Source: Aquabacterium sp. CECT 9606
GTDB taxonomy: Bacteria > Pseudomonadota > Gammaproteobacteria > Burkholderiales > Burkholderiaceae_C
Direction: 5' to 3'
Assembly (NCBI RefSeq): GCF_918741295.1
Contig: NZ_CAKKNB010000002.1
Span: forward strand, 496,001 to 560,000
DNA: 64,000 nucleotides
In this document: piece by piece, positions 18,179 through 27,500 of the stretch
How the letters are laid out: each line of letters begins with the position of its first letter
Position numbering within the stretch: position 1 is the stretch's first letter
Translations under genes and position numbers: made by a program
Notes under the pieces: generated by a model
Seen by the model: the letters and a program-made list of their open reading frames with translations, nothing else
The model's database searches: none
What the model was told of the DNA's origin: nothing

Positions 18179-18982
18179 CTAGCTCTCCAGCTGCCGCAAA
18201 AACTCGCCCATGGCGTCGGCGCTGGCGCTGGGCGCGCTCAAGTGCGGGCAATGCCCCACGTTGTCGATGATGCGCAGGGTGCTGCGTGGCATGGTGCGGT
18301 GCATGTACTGGCCCACGGACTGGGGCGCGATGATGTCGTCGCTGCATTGCAGGATCAACGACGGCGTGGTGACCTGGCTCAGTTCGGCCCGGTGGTCGGA
18401 CAGGAAGGTGACGCGGGCGAAATGCTTGGCGATTTCCGGGTCGGTGCGGCAAAAGCTGTTGGTCAGCTCCACGCTCAGTTCAGGTTGTTCGGGCGAGCCC
18501 ATGATGGCTGGCGCCATGGTGCTGGACCAGCCCAGGTAGTTGCGCTCCAGGGTGTTCAGCAAGTCGTCGATGTCGGGGCGGGTGAAGCCGCCGATGTAGT
18601 CGCCATCGTTGATGTAGCACGGCGAGGGGCCGACCATGATCTGCGCTTTGAAGCGCTCGGGGGCGGTGGTGGACGCCAGCATGCCAATGCATGCGCTCAC
18701 TGAATGGCCGACGAAGACCACGGGGCCTTCGGCGAACTCGTCGATGACCTCGATCAGGTCGGCCGCATGGCCCTGCAAGGTGCCGTACTTGTCGGTGTCG
18801 TAGGCCGACAGGTCGGAGCGGCCACTGCCCACCAGGTCGAACAGCACGGTCTTGAATCGGCCTTCGAATTGGGGTGCCAGCAGGCGCCACATGTGTTGAT
18901 CGCAGCCGAAGCCATGGCCAAAGACCATGGTGGCGGGGCCACGCCCCACTGTTCGCACATTGTTGCGTGCCTGAATGCTCAT
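18179..18982 (-). CDS. rsbQ: RsbQ-like alpha/beta hydrolase
   Basis: This 267-residue hydrolase of the RsbQ/KAI2 group starts at the ATG at 18982, preceded by GGAGAACAG. The nucleophile is S94 in VFVGHSVSACIG. The acid and histidine fall in LILQCSDDIIAP and IDNVGHCPHLSAP. The MVFGHGFGCDQHMWR oxyanion region and FDLVGSGRSD are typical of RsbQ. RsbQ is needed for energy-stress signalling through the PAS domain of RsbP and is thought to supply a small ligand (family knowledge). Here the partner gene, 3 bases downstream, is a PAS histidine kinase instead of a phosphatase. Confidence 0.9.
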   Translation of the reverse strand: MSIQARNNVRTVGRGPATMVFGHGFGCDQHMWRLLAPQFEGRFKTVLFDLVGSGRSDLSAYDTDKYGTLQGHAADLIEVIDEFAEGPVVFVGHSVSACIGMLASTTAPERFKAQIMVGPSPCYINDGDYIGGFTRPDIDDLLNTLERNYLGWSSTMAPAIMGSPEQPELSVELTNSFCRTDPEIAKHFARVTFLSDHRAELSQVTTPSLILQCSDDIIAPQSVGQYMHRTMPRSTLRIIDNVGHCPHLSAPSASADAMGEFLRQLES

Positions 18983-19061
18983 CTGTTCTCCAGCAAGACC
19001 GGTGCCTCCGGTCATTCTTTCACAGCAGGTCTGCGGTTTGCCTGCTCCGAACGTGGACGCT

Positions 19062-19074
19062 GGTTCAATGAACC
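19062..19074. promoter_or_regulatory. Perfect palindrome between rsbQ-like and receiver genes
   Basis: GGTTCA-A-TGAACC is a perfect inverted repeat with a one-base centre at 19068, in the divergent region between the rsbQ-like and single-receiver genes. It could be an operator for a dimeric regulator. A second, weaker hairpin (CTGATT at 19077-19082 with AATCAG at 19086-19091) partly covers the ribosome site of the receiver gene. No regulator can be named. Confidence 0.35.
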
Positions 19075-19100
19075 CGCTGATTTTCAATCAGGAGCAACTT

Positions 19101-19472
19101 ATGAACCAGGCTGCAGTCATGGGCAAGGTCTTGGTGGTGGATGACTGGCGGGATGGGGCTGAAAGTCTGGCCATGCTGCTGGATTCTGCCGGTTATCAGA
19201 CGGCCACGGCCTACAACGGGGCGCAGGCCGTGGAGGTGGCCAAGCACTTTGAGCCCGACACGGTCATCCTCGACATCAACATGCCCGTGATGGACGGGCC
19301 CCAGGCCGCGCGCGAATTGCGGCAGACTTTGCCGAATCGGCATTTGGTCCTGGTCGCGCTGACGGCGCTGGATCATTCATCACGGCCTGAGTTGCTGTCG
19401 GACTTCGACCTGTACCTTCAAAAGCCGTGTGACACGGCCTTGCTGCTCAAGTTGATGAGCCACCTGCATTGA
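19101..19472 (+). CDS. Single-domain response regulator
   Basis: A 123-residue protein consisting only of a receiver domain. The start at 19101 follows CAGGAG at 19089-19094. The acidic pair is D14-D15 in LVVDDWRD, the phosphorylation site is D58 in VILDINMPVMDG, and the conserved lysine is in YLQKPCD. There is no output domain. It is divergent from the RsbQ-like/PAS-kinase operon and may be the free receiver in that pathway (inference from neighbourhood). Such stand-alone receivers act as phosphate sinks or bind protein targets. Confidence 0.9.
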   Translation: MNQAAVMGKVLVVDDWRDGAESLAMLLDSAGYQTATAYNGAQAVEVAKHFEPDTVILDINMPVMDGPQAARELRQTLPNRHLVLVALTALDHSSRPELLSDFDLYLQKPCDTALLLKLMSHLH

Positions 19473-19497
19473 AGGTGGCCAGCCCAGGCTGCCGGTG

Positions 19498-20535
19498 TCA
19501 GCGCCGGCCCAGGCGGGCGTGGCCCTTGAAGAAGCGCAGCATCTCGCGGGTGGCATCCGGCCCCCGCGCGTCGGTGTAAGAGCCCTGCGCGCGGCCGCCC
19601 GACCAGGCGTGCGCCGAACCGTGAACCACCCAGTGCTCGGCCACCACCTTGCCGTGGGCATCGCGGTGCTGGCGGCGCGTGTAGGCGTGGCCACGGATCG
19701 AACGCACGTGCTCTTGTTCCACCACCGTCCCGGCGGCCAAGGTGGCGACCACGTGCTCACCATTGACCGGGTGCACCGTGGTGTCGCGGTCGCCATGGAA
19801 GACGATGGTGGGTGCAGGCGTCGTCTGCTTGCGGGAGGCCGTGCGCGGCGCGCCGTTCTTCATGGCCATCAAGGCGCCGTTGACATCCCGGGCGCAGCCC
19901 ACGGGCAGGCCGGAGTGAACCCCGACAGCCATGAACAGGTCCGGATAGGCCTCGCCCAGGATGGCGGCCATGGCGCCGCCAGCCGACAAGCCCGCGGCAT
20001 AGACCTGACCCGGATCAATGTTGTATTGCTTCATGACTTCGCGCGTCATGTTGGCGATCAGGGCGGGCTCGCCGCGGTCGCGTTGCTGGTGGTTGTGCTT
20101 GAACCAGTTCCAGCAGCGCTGGGGATTGCCCTGCTGCGATTGCGCGGGGTAGAGCACGAAAAAGCCGTCGGCCAAGGCCGCGTCGTTCATGCCGGTGCCG
20201 GCCGCAAAGTCGTCCGGGTCTTGTGTGCAGCCGTGCAGCATCACCACCAGTGGCAAGGGCTGCCCGGTGTAGGTGGGCGGCACGTAGAGCTTGTAATCGC
20301 GCGTGCCGATGGTCTCTGCGTGGGTGGCGCGCAAGAAACGCCCGGCGGCGGGTGCGGTGGGTGGTGCCTGGCCAGGTCCATGAACCTCCCGTGCCACCAC
20401 ATCGATGACGGTGGGGTCAGCCTTGGCCGTCCGTTGGGCCAGTGCGTCCTGGATGGCCGCGGTGGCCGCGCCCAGGTCACCCGTCAGTGTCAGGCGTGAG
20501 GCCTGGCCCATGAGTTGTTTGAAAAGAGGATTCAT
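19498..20535 (-). CDS. PHB-depolymerase-like esterase 1
   Basis: The ATG at 20535 gives a 345-residue alpha/beta hydrolase of the extracellular PHB depolymerase / feruloyl-esterase-like family. The lipase box is AAGLSAGGAMAA with S184. The oxyanion segment is VVMLHGCTQDPDDFAAGTGMN, and CWNWF is a family landmark. The C-terminal His is probably in VHGSAHAWSGG. It carries an N-terminal MNPLFKQLMGQASRLTLTGDL segment without a clear signal peptide, so it may stay intracellular. Substrates could be polyhydroxyalkanoates or other polyesters. It lies 25 bases downstream of the CopG-like gene. Confidence 0.87.
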   Translation of the reverse strand: MNPLFKQLMGQASRLTLTGDLGAATAAIQDALAQRTAKADPTVIDVVAREVHGPGQAPPTAPAAGRFLRATHAETIGTRDYKLYVPPTYTGQPLPLVVMLHGCTQDPDDFAAGTGMNDAALADGFFVLYPAQSQQGNPQRCWNWFKHNHQQRDRGEPALIANMTREVMKQYNIDPGQVYAAGLSAGGAMAAILGEAYPDLFMAVGVHSGLPVGCARDVNGALMAMKNGAPRTASRKQTTPAPTIVFHGDRDTTVHPVNGEHVVATLAAGTVVEQEHVRSIRGHAYTRRQHRDAHGKVVAEHWVVHGSAHAWSGGRAQGSYTDARGPDATREMLRFFKGHARLGRR

Positions 20536-20560
20536 TCGTGGTGTCCGGGTAAGGCGCGGT

Positions 20561-20980
20561 TCAGCGCAGTCGATCGGCCAGCGCGGCTTTGACGGCTGCG
20601 CTGGCATGCAGGGCGCCCATCACCGTCAACGAGTCGATGGTGGCCAAGGCCAGTTCGGGGCTGACGTCTGGGGCAATGGTGGCCAGGCCCAGCACGCGGA
20701 TCTGCAAGGTCTGGCCAGCGGCCTGCACGGCACGCAGGTCATCGGCGCTGAAGTGCTGGATGCCCAGTACCAGCATCTTCCGCGCCACCACTTGCCGCAC
20801 CACCTCGGCATGCGCGGACAACTGGTTGCGGATGGCTGTGCGGATCAGGTCGGTGCGGTTGGCGTAAAAGCCTTCCTGCACAAGCAGGTCGATCTGGCCC
20901 AGATCGACCACGCCGACGTTGATGGTGATTTTTTCATCCAGTGGTTTGCTGGAGGTGGCGGAGGGGCTGAGAGGAGGCAT
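20561..20980 (-). CDS. CopG/ribbon-helix-helix-like regulator
   Basis: A 139-residue protein. The N-terminal half contains ITINVGVVDLGQIDLLVQEG followed by YANRTDLIRTAIRNQLSAH, which fits a ribbon-helix-helix fold (strand, then two helices). The second half is a different, unassigned region (MLVLGIQHFSADDLRAVQAAG) that often accompanies this family. It sits directly upstream of the PHB-depolymerase-like esterase in one operon and may control it. The DNA target is unknown. Confidence 0.75.
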   Translation of the reverse strand: MPPLSPSATSSKPLDEKITINVGVVDLGQIDLLVQEGFYANRTDLIRTAIRNQLSAHAEVVRQVVARKMLVLGIQHFSADDLRAVQAAGQTLQIRVLGLATIAPDVSPELALATIDSLTVMGALHASAAVKAALADRLR

Positions 20981-21137
20981 GGTGCCATCCTATCACCATC
21001 CAAGTGGATGGTGCAAGCGCGACGTTGGGTCGCCTTTGAGTAGGACAGCGCTGACAACGCTTCGCGGTGAACGCTGCTGGATATCGGACAGAGTCCTGGG
21101 CCCAATGATCCATCTCGTTCACAAGGTTTTGACATTC

Positions 21138-22343
21138 ATGCGCATTGCTGGCGAAGCCGACGAACCAACTCCAACAACGTTCAGCTCTGAACCGGAGCGG
21201 GTGCTATTGCACATGCCGGTGGATGTGCGCAGCGCCTCGCTGGCCGTCATCGCCACCTTGCTGGGGTTGTTCGCCCTGCACTGGGCCCGCGCGGTGTTCG
21301 TTCCTTTGTTGCTGTCCATCATGTTCACTTACGCCTTGACGCCCGTGGTGGACGCCTTGTGCCGTTGGCGCCTGCCCCGCTCGTTGAGTGCTGCTGTGCT
21401 GATGCTGGGGCTGGTGTCGGCCATTGGCGCAGGGGCCTATACCTTGCAGGACGATGTCGACAACATGATCCAGTCGATGCCGGAGGCGGCGCGCACCTTG
21501 CGCAAAGCCATCCGGGGCACGCACGCACAAACCGACAGCAACATGGACAAGATGCAGAAAGCCGCCAACCAGTTGCAGTTGGCGGCCGAGCAGTTGAGCC
21601 AGGTCAACGCCTCGGGCGGCGCGGGCATCACCCGCGTGCGGATCGAGAAACCAGCCTTCAACATCAATGACTACGTGGTGGTGGGCACCTTGAGCATCGT
21701 GGAGATGATCGGCCAGTTCACGGCCGTGTGCTTCATCACCTACTTCATGCTGGCCTCGGGCGACATCTTCCGGCGCAAGCTGGCGCACATCGCCGGGCCG
21801 AACTTCGCCAAACGCAAGATCACGGTGCAGGCCCTCAACGAGATCACGCAACAGGTGCGGCGTTACCTGGTGGTGCAGATCGTCACCAGCATCGGCGTGG
21901 GCCTGGCCACCAGCTTGGCCTTCTGGGCCATTGGCCTCAAGCACGTGGCGGTGTGGGGCATTGCCGCGGCGGTGCTCAACCTGATCCCCTACTTGGGCTC
22001 GATCGCCATCTGCGTGTTGTCGGCCATCGTGGCGCTGACGCAGTTCGGCTCGATCGACAAGGCCGTGCTGGTGGCCGGTGTGTCGGTGCTCTTGCACGTG
22101 ATCTCCGGCTACATGATCACGCCCTGGCTCACCAGCCGCACCAGCCGCCTGAACACCGTGGTGGTGTTCGTGGGCATGCTGGCCTGGGGTTGGTTGTGGG
22201 GCGTGTGGGGCCTGCTGCTGGGCACGCCCATCCTGATGGCCATCAAGGCCGTGTGCGACCGGGTGGACGAGCTCAAGGCGGTGGGTGAGTTGATGGGCGG
22301 GATCGAGCCCGCCAAGGACAACGCCGCCATCAACGTGCCCTGA
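21138..22343 (+). CDS. AI-2E family transporter (PerM/YdiK-type)
   Basis: About 401 residues from the ATG at 21138; alternative in-frame starts lie at 21105 and 21210, with no decisive ribosome site. Hydrophobic helices appear at about 38-75, 85-105, and in five more segments in the C-terminal half. The soluble amphipathic middle (about 105-175) and the C-terminal GMLAWGWLWGVWGLLLGTPIL are hallmarks of the AI-2E/PerM family. Members export autoinducer-2 or function as sodium/proton antiporters (family knowledge). No quorum-sensing gene is adjacent, so the substrate is open. Confidence 0.87.
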   Translation: MRIAGEADEPTPTTFSSEPERVLLHMPVDVRSASLAVIATLLGLFALHWARAVFVPLLLSIMFTYALTPVVDALCRWRLPRSLSAAVLMLGLVSAIGAGAYTLQDDVDNMIQSMPEAARTLRKAIRGTHAQTDSNMDKMQKAANQLQLAAEQLSQVNASGGAGITRVRIEKPAFNINDYVVVGTLSIVEMIGQFTAVCFITYFMLASGDIFRRKLAHIAGPNFAKRKITVQALNEITQQVRRYLVVQIVTSIGVGLATSLAFWAIGLKHVAVWGIAAAVLNLIPYLGSIAICVLSAIVALTQFGSIDKAVLVAGVSVLLHVISGYMITPWLTSRTSRLNTVVVFVGMLAWGWLWGVWGLLLGTPILMAIKAVCDRVDELKAVGELMGGIEPAKDNAAINVP

Positions 22344-22366
22344 GCGGGCACGTCCCGCTCAGGCGT

Positions 22367-23164
22367 TCAAGCCCGTTCCACCTCGGGCAGGATCGCCAGC
22401 GTTTGAGCAGGGCCAAAGATGGTGGCGAAGGCCACGTCCTTGGCGTCGCGGCCGGTGGCGATCAGCACCAGGTCACGGGGCTCCGACATGCGCGTCGGGT
22501 CAAACAACTCCCAGCGCCCGCCCACATAGGCCTCGAACATGGCGTGGAAGTCGGGAGGCGGCGTGTCGAACATGGCATAGCCCACGGCCAGCCGCGCCGG
22601 GATGTTGAGCGCGCGGCAGAAGGTCACGCCCAAGTGCGCGAAGTCACGGCACACGCCGGCGTGCTTCAGGAACACGTCGCAGGCCGTGCTGGTGCTGTCG
22701 GTCGAGCCCGTGCGGTACTCGATGTTCTGATGGATCCATTCGCAGATGGCCTCCACCCGCGCACAGCCCGGTGGGATGGCGCCAAACAGCTTGACCGCGG
22801 CCGAGGCCAGCAGGTCGGATTCGCAATACCGCGTGGGCATCAGGTTGTGCAGCACCTCGTCCGGCAACTCGGCGATGGGCAGCTCGGGGGCCTTGCGCCG
22901 GCGAGGCGGCCGGCTGACCGCCACCTTGGCCCTGTAGCGCAAGGTCAGCGTGCCGGCCTTGGCCTGCACGCGCAGGAAGCGTTGACCCGCATGCGGGTCT
23001 TCATAGATCCGGTAGTGGGCGCTGGGCGTGATCTTGAAAGATTCAGACTGGATGTGTTGGTCAGCCCCCTCCAGCACGTGGATCTGGAACACGAAGTCGG
23101 TGGTCTGGGCCAGTTTGTAAGACAGCTTGCAGTCGACGTTGAACAACCGTGGCGTGATGCTCAT
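22367..23164 (-). CDS. Transglutaminase-like cysteine peptidase family protein
   Basis: A 265-residue protein with an N-terminal beta-rich domain (about 1-85) and a transglutaminase-like core. The catalytic triad is readable: C172 in HAGVCRDFAHLG, H207 in PPDFHAMFEAYV, and D222 in LFDPTRM. This arrangement is typical of bacterial transglutaminase-like proteins that act as peptidases or amidases. No signal peptide is seen. The ATG overlaps the stop of a small upstream reading frame (ATGA at 23161-23164). Confidence 0.9.
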   Translation of the reverse strand: MSITPRLFNVDCKLSYKLAQTTDFVFQIHVLEGADQHIQSESFKITPSAHYRIYEDPHAGQRFLRVQAKAGTLTLRYRAKVAVSRPPRRRKAPELPIAELPDEVLHNLMPTRYCESDLLASAAVKLFGAIPPGCARVEAICEWIHQNIEYRTGSTDSTSTACDVFLKHAGVCRDFAHLGVTFCRALNIPARLAVGYAMFDTPPPDFHAMFEAYVGGRWELFDPTRMSEPRDLVLIATGRDAKDVAFATIFGPAQTLAILPEVERA

Positions 23165-23316
23165 GATGTGCGCTCGGCACGGCGGAGCGGGGGGCCCCCG
23201 CGAACGCGTCGCGAGAGCTGGGCCACCAGGGCCAGGCTGCTGGCGAGGTACTGGTCATCGCTGAGGGGTTGGGGGCGTTGGCGCGGCCGTTTGGAATGGT
23301 GGTAAGACTTTGTCAT
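23161..23316 (-). CDS. Small basic protein of unknown function
   Basis: A possible 51-residue protein starting at the ATG at 23316. It is rich in Arg and Lys (SYHHSKRPRQRPQPLSDD near the start), with a short helix SLALVAQLSRRVRGG. The only positive evidence is its four-base stop/start overlap with the transglutaminase gene and its fit between two real genes. The ribosome site is weak. It could be a leader that couples translation, or not a gene at all. Confidence 0.4.
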   Translation of the reverse strand: MTKSYHHSKRPRQRPQPLSDDQYLASSLALVAQLSRRVRGGPPLRRAERTS

Positions 23317-23341
23317 GGTGGTCAAGGAAAAAACTGATCTG

Positions 23342-24358
23342 TCAGGCGTTGGCAAACGGCGTGCCTGCAAACTGTTTGGCCACGAATGACCAGATCATGC
23401 GAGAGGCATCCGGCCCTTGGGCATCGCTGTAGGCCTGCCGTGCATGGCCTCCGCTCCACGCGTGTGCCAGGCCGCCGATGCTGCACAGCGTGGCCACAGT
23501 GCGGCCGCCACGCACCTTGAAGTCGGTGACCGTCATGGGGTGGCGTCGTCCCCGGCTGACCTGGCGGCTTTTCTCCACGTGGGGCCCAGCCGCCTCGGCC
23601 CACAGCTTGGCGGCCGCCTGGCCATTGCTGGCCGCCACGATGGCATCGCGGTCGCCGTGGATGACCAGCAGCGCGGGCCAGTGGGTGTGGGTGGACAAGG
23701 CCTGCGTGGCGCCCCGGCCCCGCATCGCGGCCAGCGCCGACACCGAGGATTCGGCCGCCCCGGGCGGCACGCCCGAGTGCATGGCCACGGCCTTGAACTG
23801 ATCGGGGTAACGCGTCACCATCAGGGCGGCCATGCTCGCTCCCGCCGACATGCCCGCGATGGCCATGCGCTCGGGGTCCACCGGGTAGAGCAAGCGCACT
23901 TGCTGCACGGCCGCCATCAGGATGGCCGCCTCGCCATAGGCCACTTTGGTGCGCGTGCCGTACCAGTTCCAGCAGCCTTGGGGGTTGGCCCGGCGGTCCT
24001 GCTCGGGGTACAGCACCAGGAAGCGTTCACGCGCGGCCAGGCGGTTCATGCGCGTGCTGAGCGCGAACGATTCGGCATCCTGGCCGCAGCCATGCAGCAT
24101 CACCAGCAAGGGCAGGCGTTCATGCAATTGAACGCCGTGCGGTTTGAACAGATGGTAGCGGCGCGCGCCCATGGGCGACAGCGCCACCCCGGGGATCCAG
24201 TCGCCCTGCGCTTGGCCGCGTGGTGCCTTGGCCTTGGCGGTGGGGCGCAGCGACCGCTTCAAGGCCTGACTCCCGGCCTTGACCGTGCGCTGGGTGAGGG
24301 CGCCGACCGCCCGCTGGAAGGAGCGGCTCCAGATGGATTGTGGTGATCGCCTCGCCAT
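23342..24358 (-). CDS. PHB-depolymerase-like esterase 2
   Basis: The ATG at 24358 gives 338 residues. The nucleophile is S171 in MAIAGMSAGASMAALM, the oxyanion segment is LLVMLHGCGQDAESFAL, and the landmark GCWNWYG is present. A basic N-terminus (RTVKAGSQALKRSLRPTAKAK) precedes the domain. It is a diverged second member of the family of the esterase at 19498-20535, about 2.8 kb away. The reading frame is open further upstream only through the shadow of the opposite-strand kinase gene. It diverges from that kinase across 174 bases. Confidence 0.87.
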   Translation of the reverse strand: MARRSPQSIWSRSFQRAVGALTQRTVKAGSQALKRSLRPTAKAKAPRGQAQGDWIPGVALSPMGARRYHLFKPHGVQLHERLPLLVMLHGCGQDAESFALSTRMNRLAARERFLVLYPEQDRRANPQGCWNWYGTRTKVAYGEAAILMAAVQQVRLLYPVDPERMAIAGMSAGASMAALMVTRYPDQFKAVAMHSGVPPGAAESSVSALAAMRGRGATQALSTHTHWPALLVIHGDRDAIVAASNGQAAAKLWAEAAGPHVEKSRQVSRGRRHPMTVTDFKVRGGRTVATLCSIGGLAHAWSGGHARQAYSDAQGPDASRMIWSFVAKQFAGTPFANA

Positions 24359-24532
24359 TGACCTGACCTCGTGACTGCACTCCACTGTGGCGCACGATGG
24401 GTCGGGCGACCACCGGACAGCCGCCCCGGATCTTGTAGGACATTGCCGCGTCTTGCACTCAGGACGCCAGGAATGGCCGCAACTGTCCGACAATTCCAAG
24501 GCCTTCCTCTTGCCTTTCACTCGGATTCCCAG

Positions 24533-27500
24533 ATGCCCGAAAAGACTTCCCTTGAGACAGCGCATTTCCAACGTGTTCTGAAGCGGCACCTTGCCTTGCC
24601 CCTGGCTGTAGGCGCGTTCAGCGCCATGGTGTTCATCGGGTTGATCTTTTTCCTGCTCTCGCAGCTCAATTGGGTCGAGCACACACAGCGCGTCATCGGC
24701 AATGCCAACGAGCTGAAAACGGTGATCGTGGACCAGGAGACCGGCACACGCGGCTTCCTGCTCACGGGCGAGGACAAGTTCCTGTCGCCCTACAACCTGG
24801 CCAAGCCCAAGATGGCCTCCGAGCTGGCGAGCTTGAAAGCGCTGGTGCAAGACAACCAGCATCAGCTGGACCGGCTCAACCGCATCGAGGCACTGCAAAG
24901 GCAATGGGACGAGTTTGCCCAGCGCATCATCGAGCTGCGGCGAAGCCAGGGCGACTACTTGAGCATCATCCGGGCGGAAACTGGCAAGCAGCTGTTCGAC
25001 GAAATCCGCCGTGAAGTGCGCGACTTCCTCAACGAGGAAGACAAGCTCCTGCAAGAGCGCAATGAAATCGCGCGCAGCACCACCTTTTGGGTGATTGTGT
25101 CGTACGTGAGCCTGGTGCTGATCCTGAGCGGGCTCATCGCGCTGAGTGGGCGTCGTCAGATCATGACCCTGTCCGAGAACTACGGCGATGCGCTGCGCCA
25201 GCATGTGCTCAGCACCAAGGCTTTGCAAGAGAAGGCGTGGTTTCGCATCGGCCAGACCCAGTTGGCCGAGCGCCTGCTGGGGCAGCTGGCCTTGCCGGTG
25301 CTCAGCCGCCAGGTGCTGGAGTTCATGGCCGGCTACCTGGGCGTGGCCGTGGCCGCCTTGTACGTGCGAAACGCCGCGGGCAAGCTGCACCGCGTGGGGA
25401 CCTATGGTTTCAGCAAAGAGCTGGAAGCGCAAGAGCAAAGCCTTGACCTTGACCACGGCCTGGTGGGTCAAGTGGCCAAGGATGGGCAGCTCAAGCATAT
25501 TCCGCAGGTGCCCGATCACCACTTCCAGGTCACCACGGGCCTGAGCACGGGCGCCCCCACCGACGTGGTGCTGCTGCCCATCAGCAACGATGGGCAGGTC
25601 AATGGCGTGATCGAGCTGGGCTTCATGCGGCCCGTGGTGGAGCGGGATCTGGAGCTGCTGCGCATCCTGGCCACCAACGTCGGGGCCTCGGTCGAGGCGG
25701 CGCAGTACCGGCAGCGACTGCAGGATGCGCTCGAAGAAACGCATCAGCTCAATGAAGAGCTGCAGACCCAGCAGGAAGAGCTGCGCACCGCCAACGAAGA
25801 GCTGGAAGAGCAGTCGAGGGTGCTGAATGAATCGCAGACCAACCTGGAGCACCAGCAGGCCGAGCTCGAGCAGATCAATGTGCAGCTGACCGAGCAGGCC
25901 CTGCTGGTCGATCGGAAGAACGAAGCCCTCAAGCAGGCGCAGAGCGAACTCGAGAACCGGGCTGACGAGCTGCAGCGAGCCAGCCGCTACAAGTCCGAAT
26001 TCCTGGCCAACATGTCGCATGAGTTGCGCACGCCGCTGAACAGCTCGCTGATCCTGGCCAAGCTCTTGTGGGACAACAAGGCGGGCAACCTCAACGAAGA
26101 GCAGATCAAGTTCGCCAAGACCATCTATGGCGCGGGCAATGACCTGCTCACGCTGATCAATGACATCCTGGACATTTCCAAGGTCGAAGCTGGCAAGCTG
26201 GAGCTGACGCCTCAGGCGGTGTCGTTGAACAGCCTGGTGGAGTCCTTGCGCATGACCTTCACGCCGCTGGCCGACGACAAGCACCTGGCGTTCGACATCC
26301 AGGTGGCGGCCGATGCGCCCGTGTCGATCTTCACCGACCGCCAGCGGGTCGAGCAGATCCTCAAGAACCTGTTGTCCAACGCCATCAAGTTCACCGACAA
26401 GGGCAAGATCTCGATGACGGTGCAGGGCCGTGCCGATGGCCGCCTGGCCTTTGCCGTGTCGGACTCGGGCATTGGCATCGCACCGGAACAGCAAGAGGTC
26501 ATCTTCGAAGCCTTCCGCCAGGCCGATGGCACCATCAACCGGCAGTACGGTGGCACGGGCCTGGGCTTGTCCATCTCACGCGAACTGGCGGGCTTGCTGG
26601 GCGGCGCCATCTACGTGGACAGCGAGCCCGGGCGGGGCAGCACCTTCACGCTGGACCTGCCGCAGCGGTGGGTGGACACCAGCGGCGCCGACACCACGCC
26701 GCCGCCCGCGCCCACCCCGCGCCCCGCGCCTGCCAGCGCGCGCGCGCTGCCGGCTGCCCCTGTCGTGGCCAACCCTCCGCCCGAGAGCGAGACCATCCCA
26801 AGCTTTGCCGACGACCGGCAGGCCATCTCGGCGGCAGCGCGCCTGGTGCTGGTCATCGAGGACGATCCCCAATTCGCCGCCATCCTGTTCGACCTGGCCC
26901 ACGAGATGAATTACCAGTGCCTGGTGGCCCACGGCGCGGCCGAAGGATTCGAGCTGGCCACGCGGCACCTGCCCCACGCCATCTTGCTGGACATCCGCCT
27001 GCCAGACGACTCGGGCCTGGCGGTGTTGCAGCAGCTCAAGGACCACCCGCAGACGCGCCACATCCCAGTGCACATCGTGGCCGCCGAGGATGTCAGCGAG
27101 GTGGCGCTGCACATGGGGGCCATCGGGTTCGCCATGAAGCCCACCACACGTGAAGCCTTGAAAGAGGTCTTCAACAAGCTGGAAGAAAAAAGCGCCAAGA
27201 AGGTCAAGCGCGTGCTGGTGGTGGAAGACGATGCCCGTCAGCGCGACAGCATCGTGCACCTGATCGGCGACGACGACATCGAGATCGCGGCCGTCGAGCG
27301 CGGCGAGCAGGCCCTGGACCTGCTGCGCGAGACGGTGTTCGACTGCATGGTCATCGACCTGAAACTGCCGGACATGGATGGCAGCGAGTTGCTGGAGCGC
27401 ATGACGCGCGAGGACATCTGCTCCTTCCCGCCCGTCATCGTCTACACCGGCCGCAACCTGACCCGCCAGGAGGAGACCGAGCTGAACAAGTATTCGCGCT

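Noticed and set aside
24359-26494. Extension of the second esterase into a 1050-codon - strand frame
   Set aside because: The upstream part is the antisense shadow of the CHASE3 kinase gene; the esterase starts at 24358.
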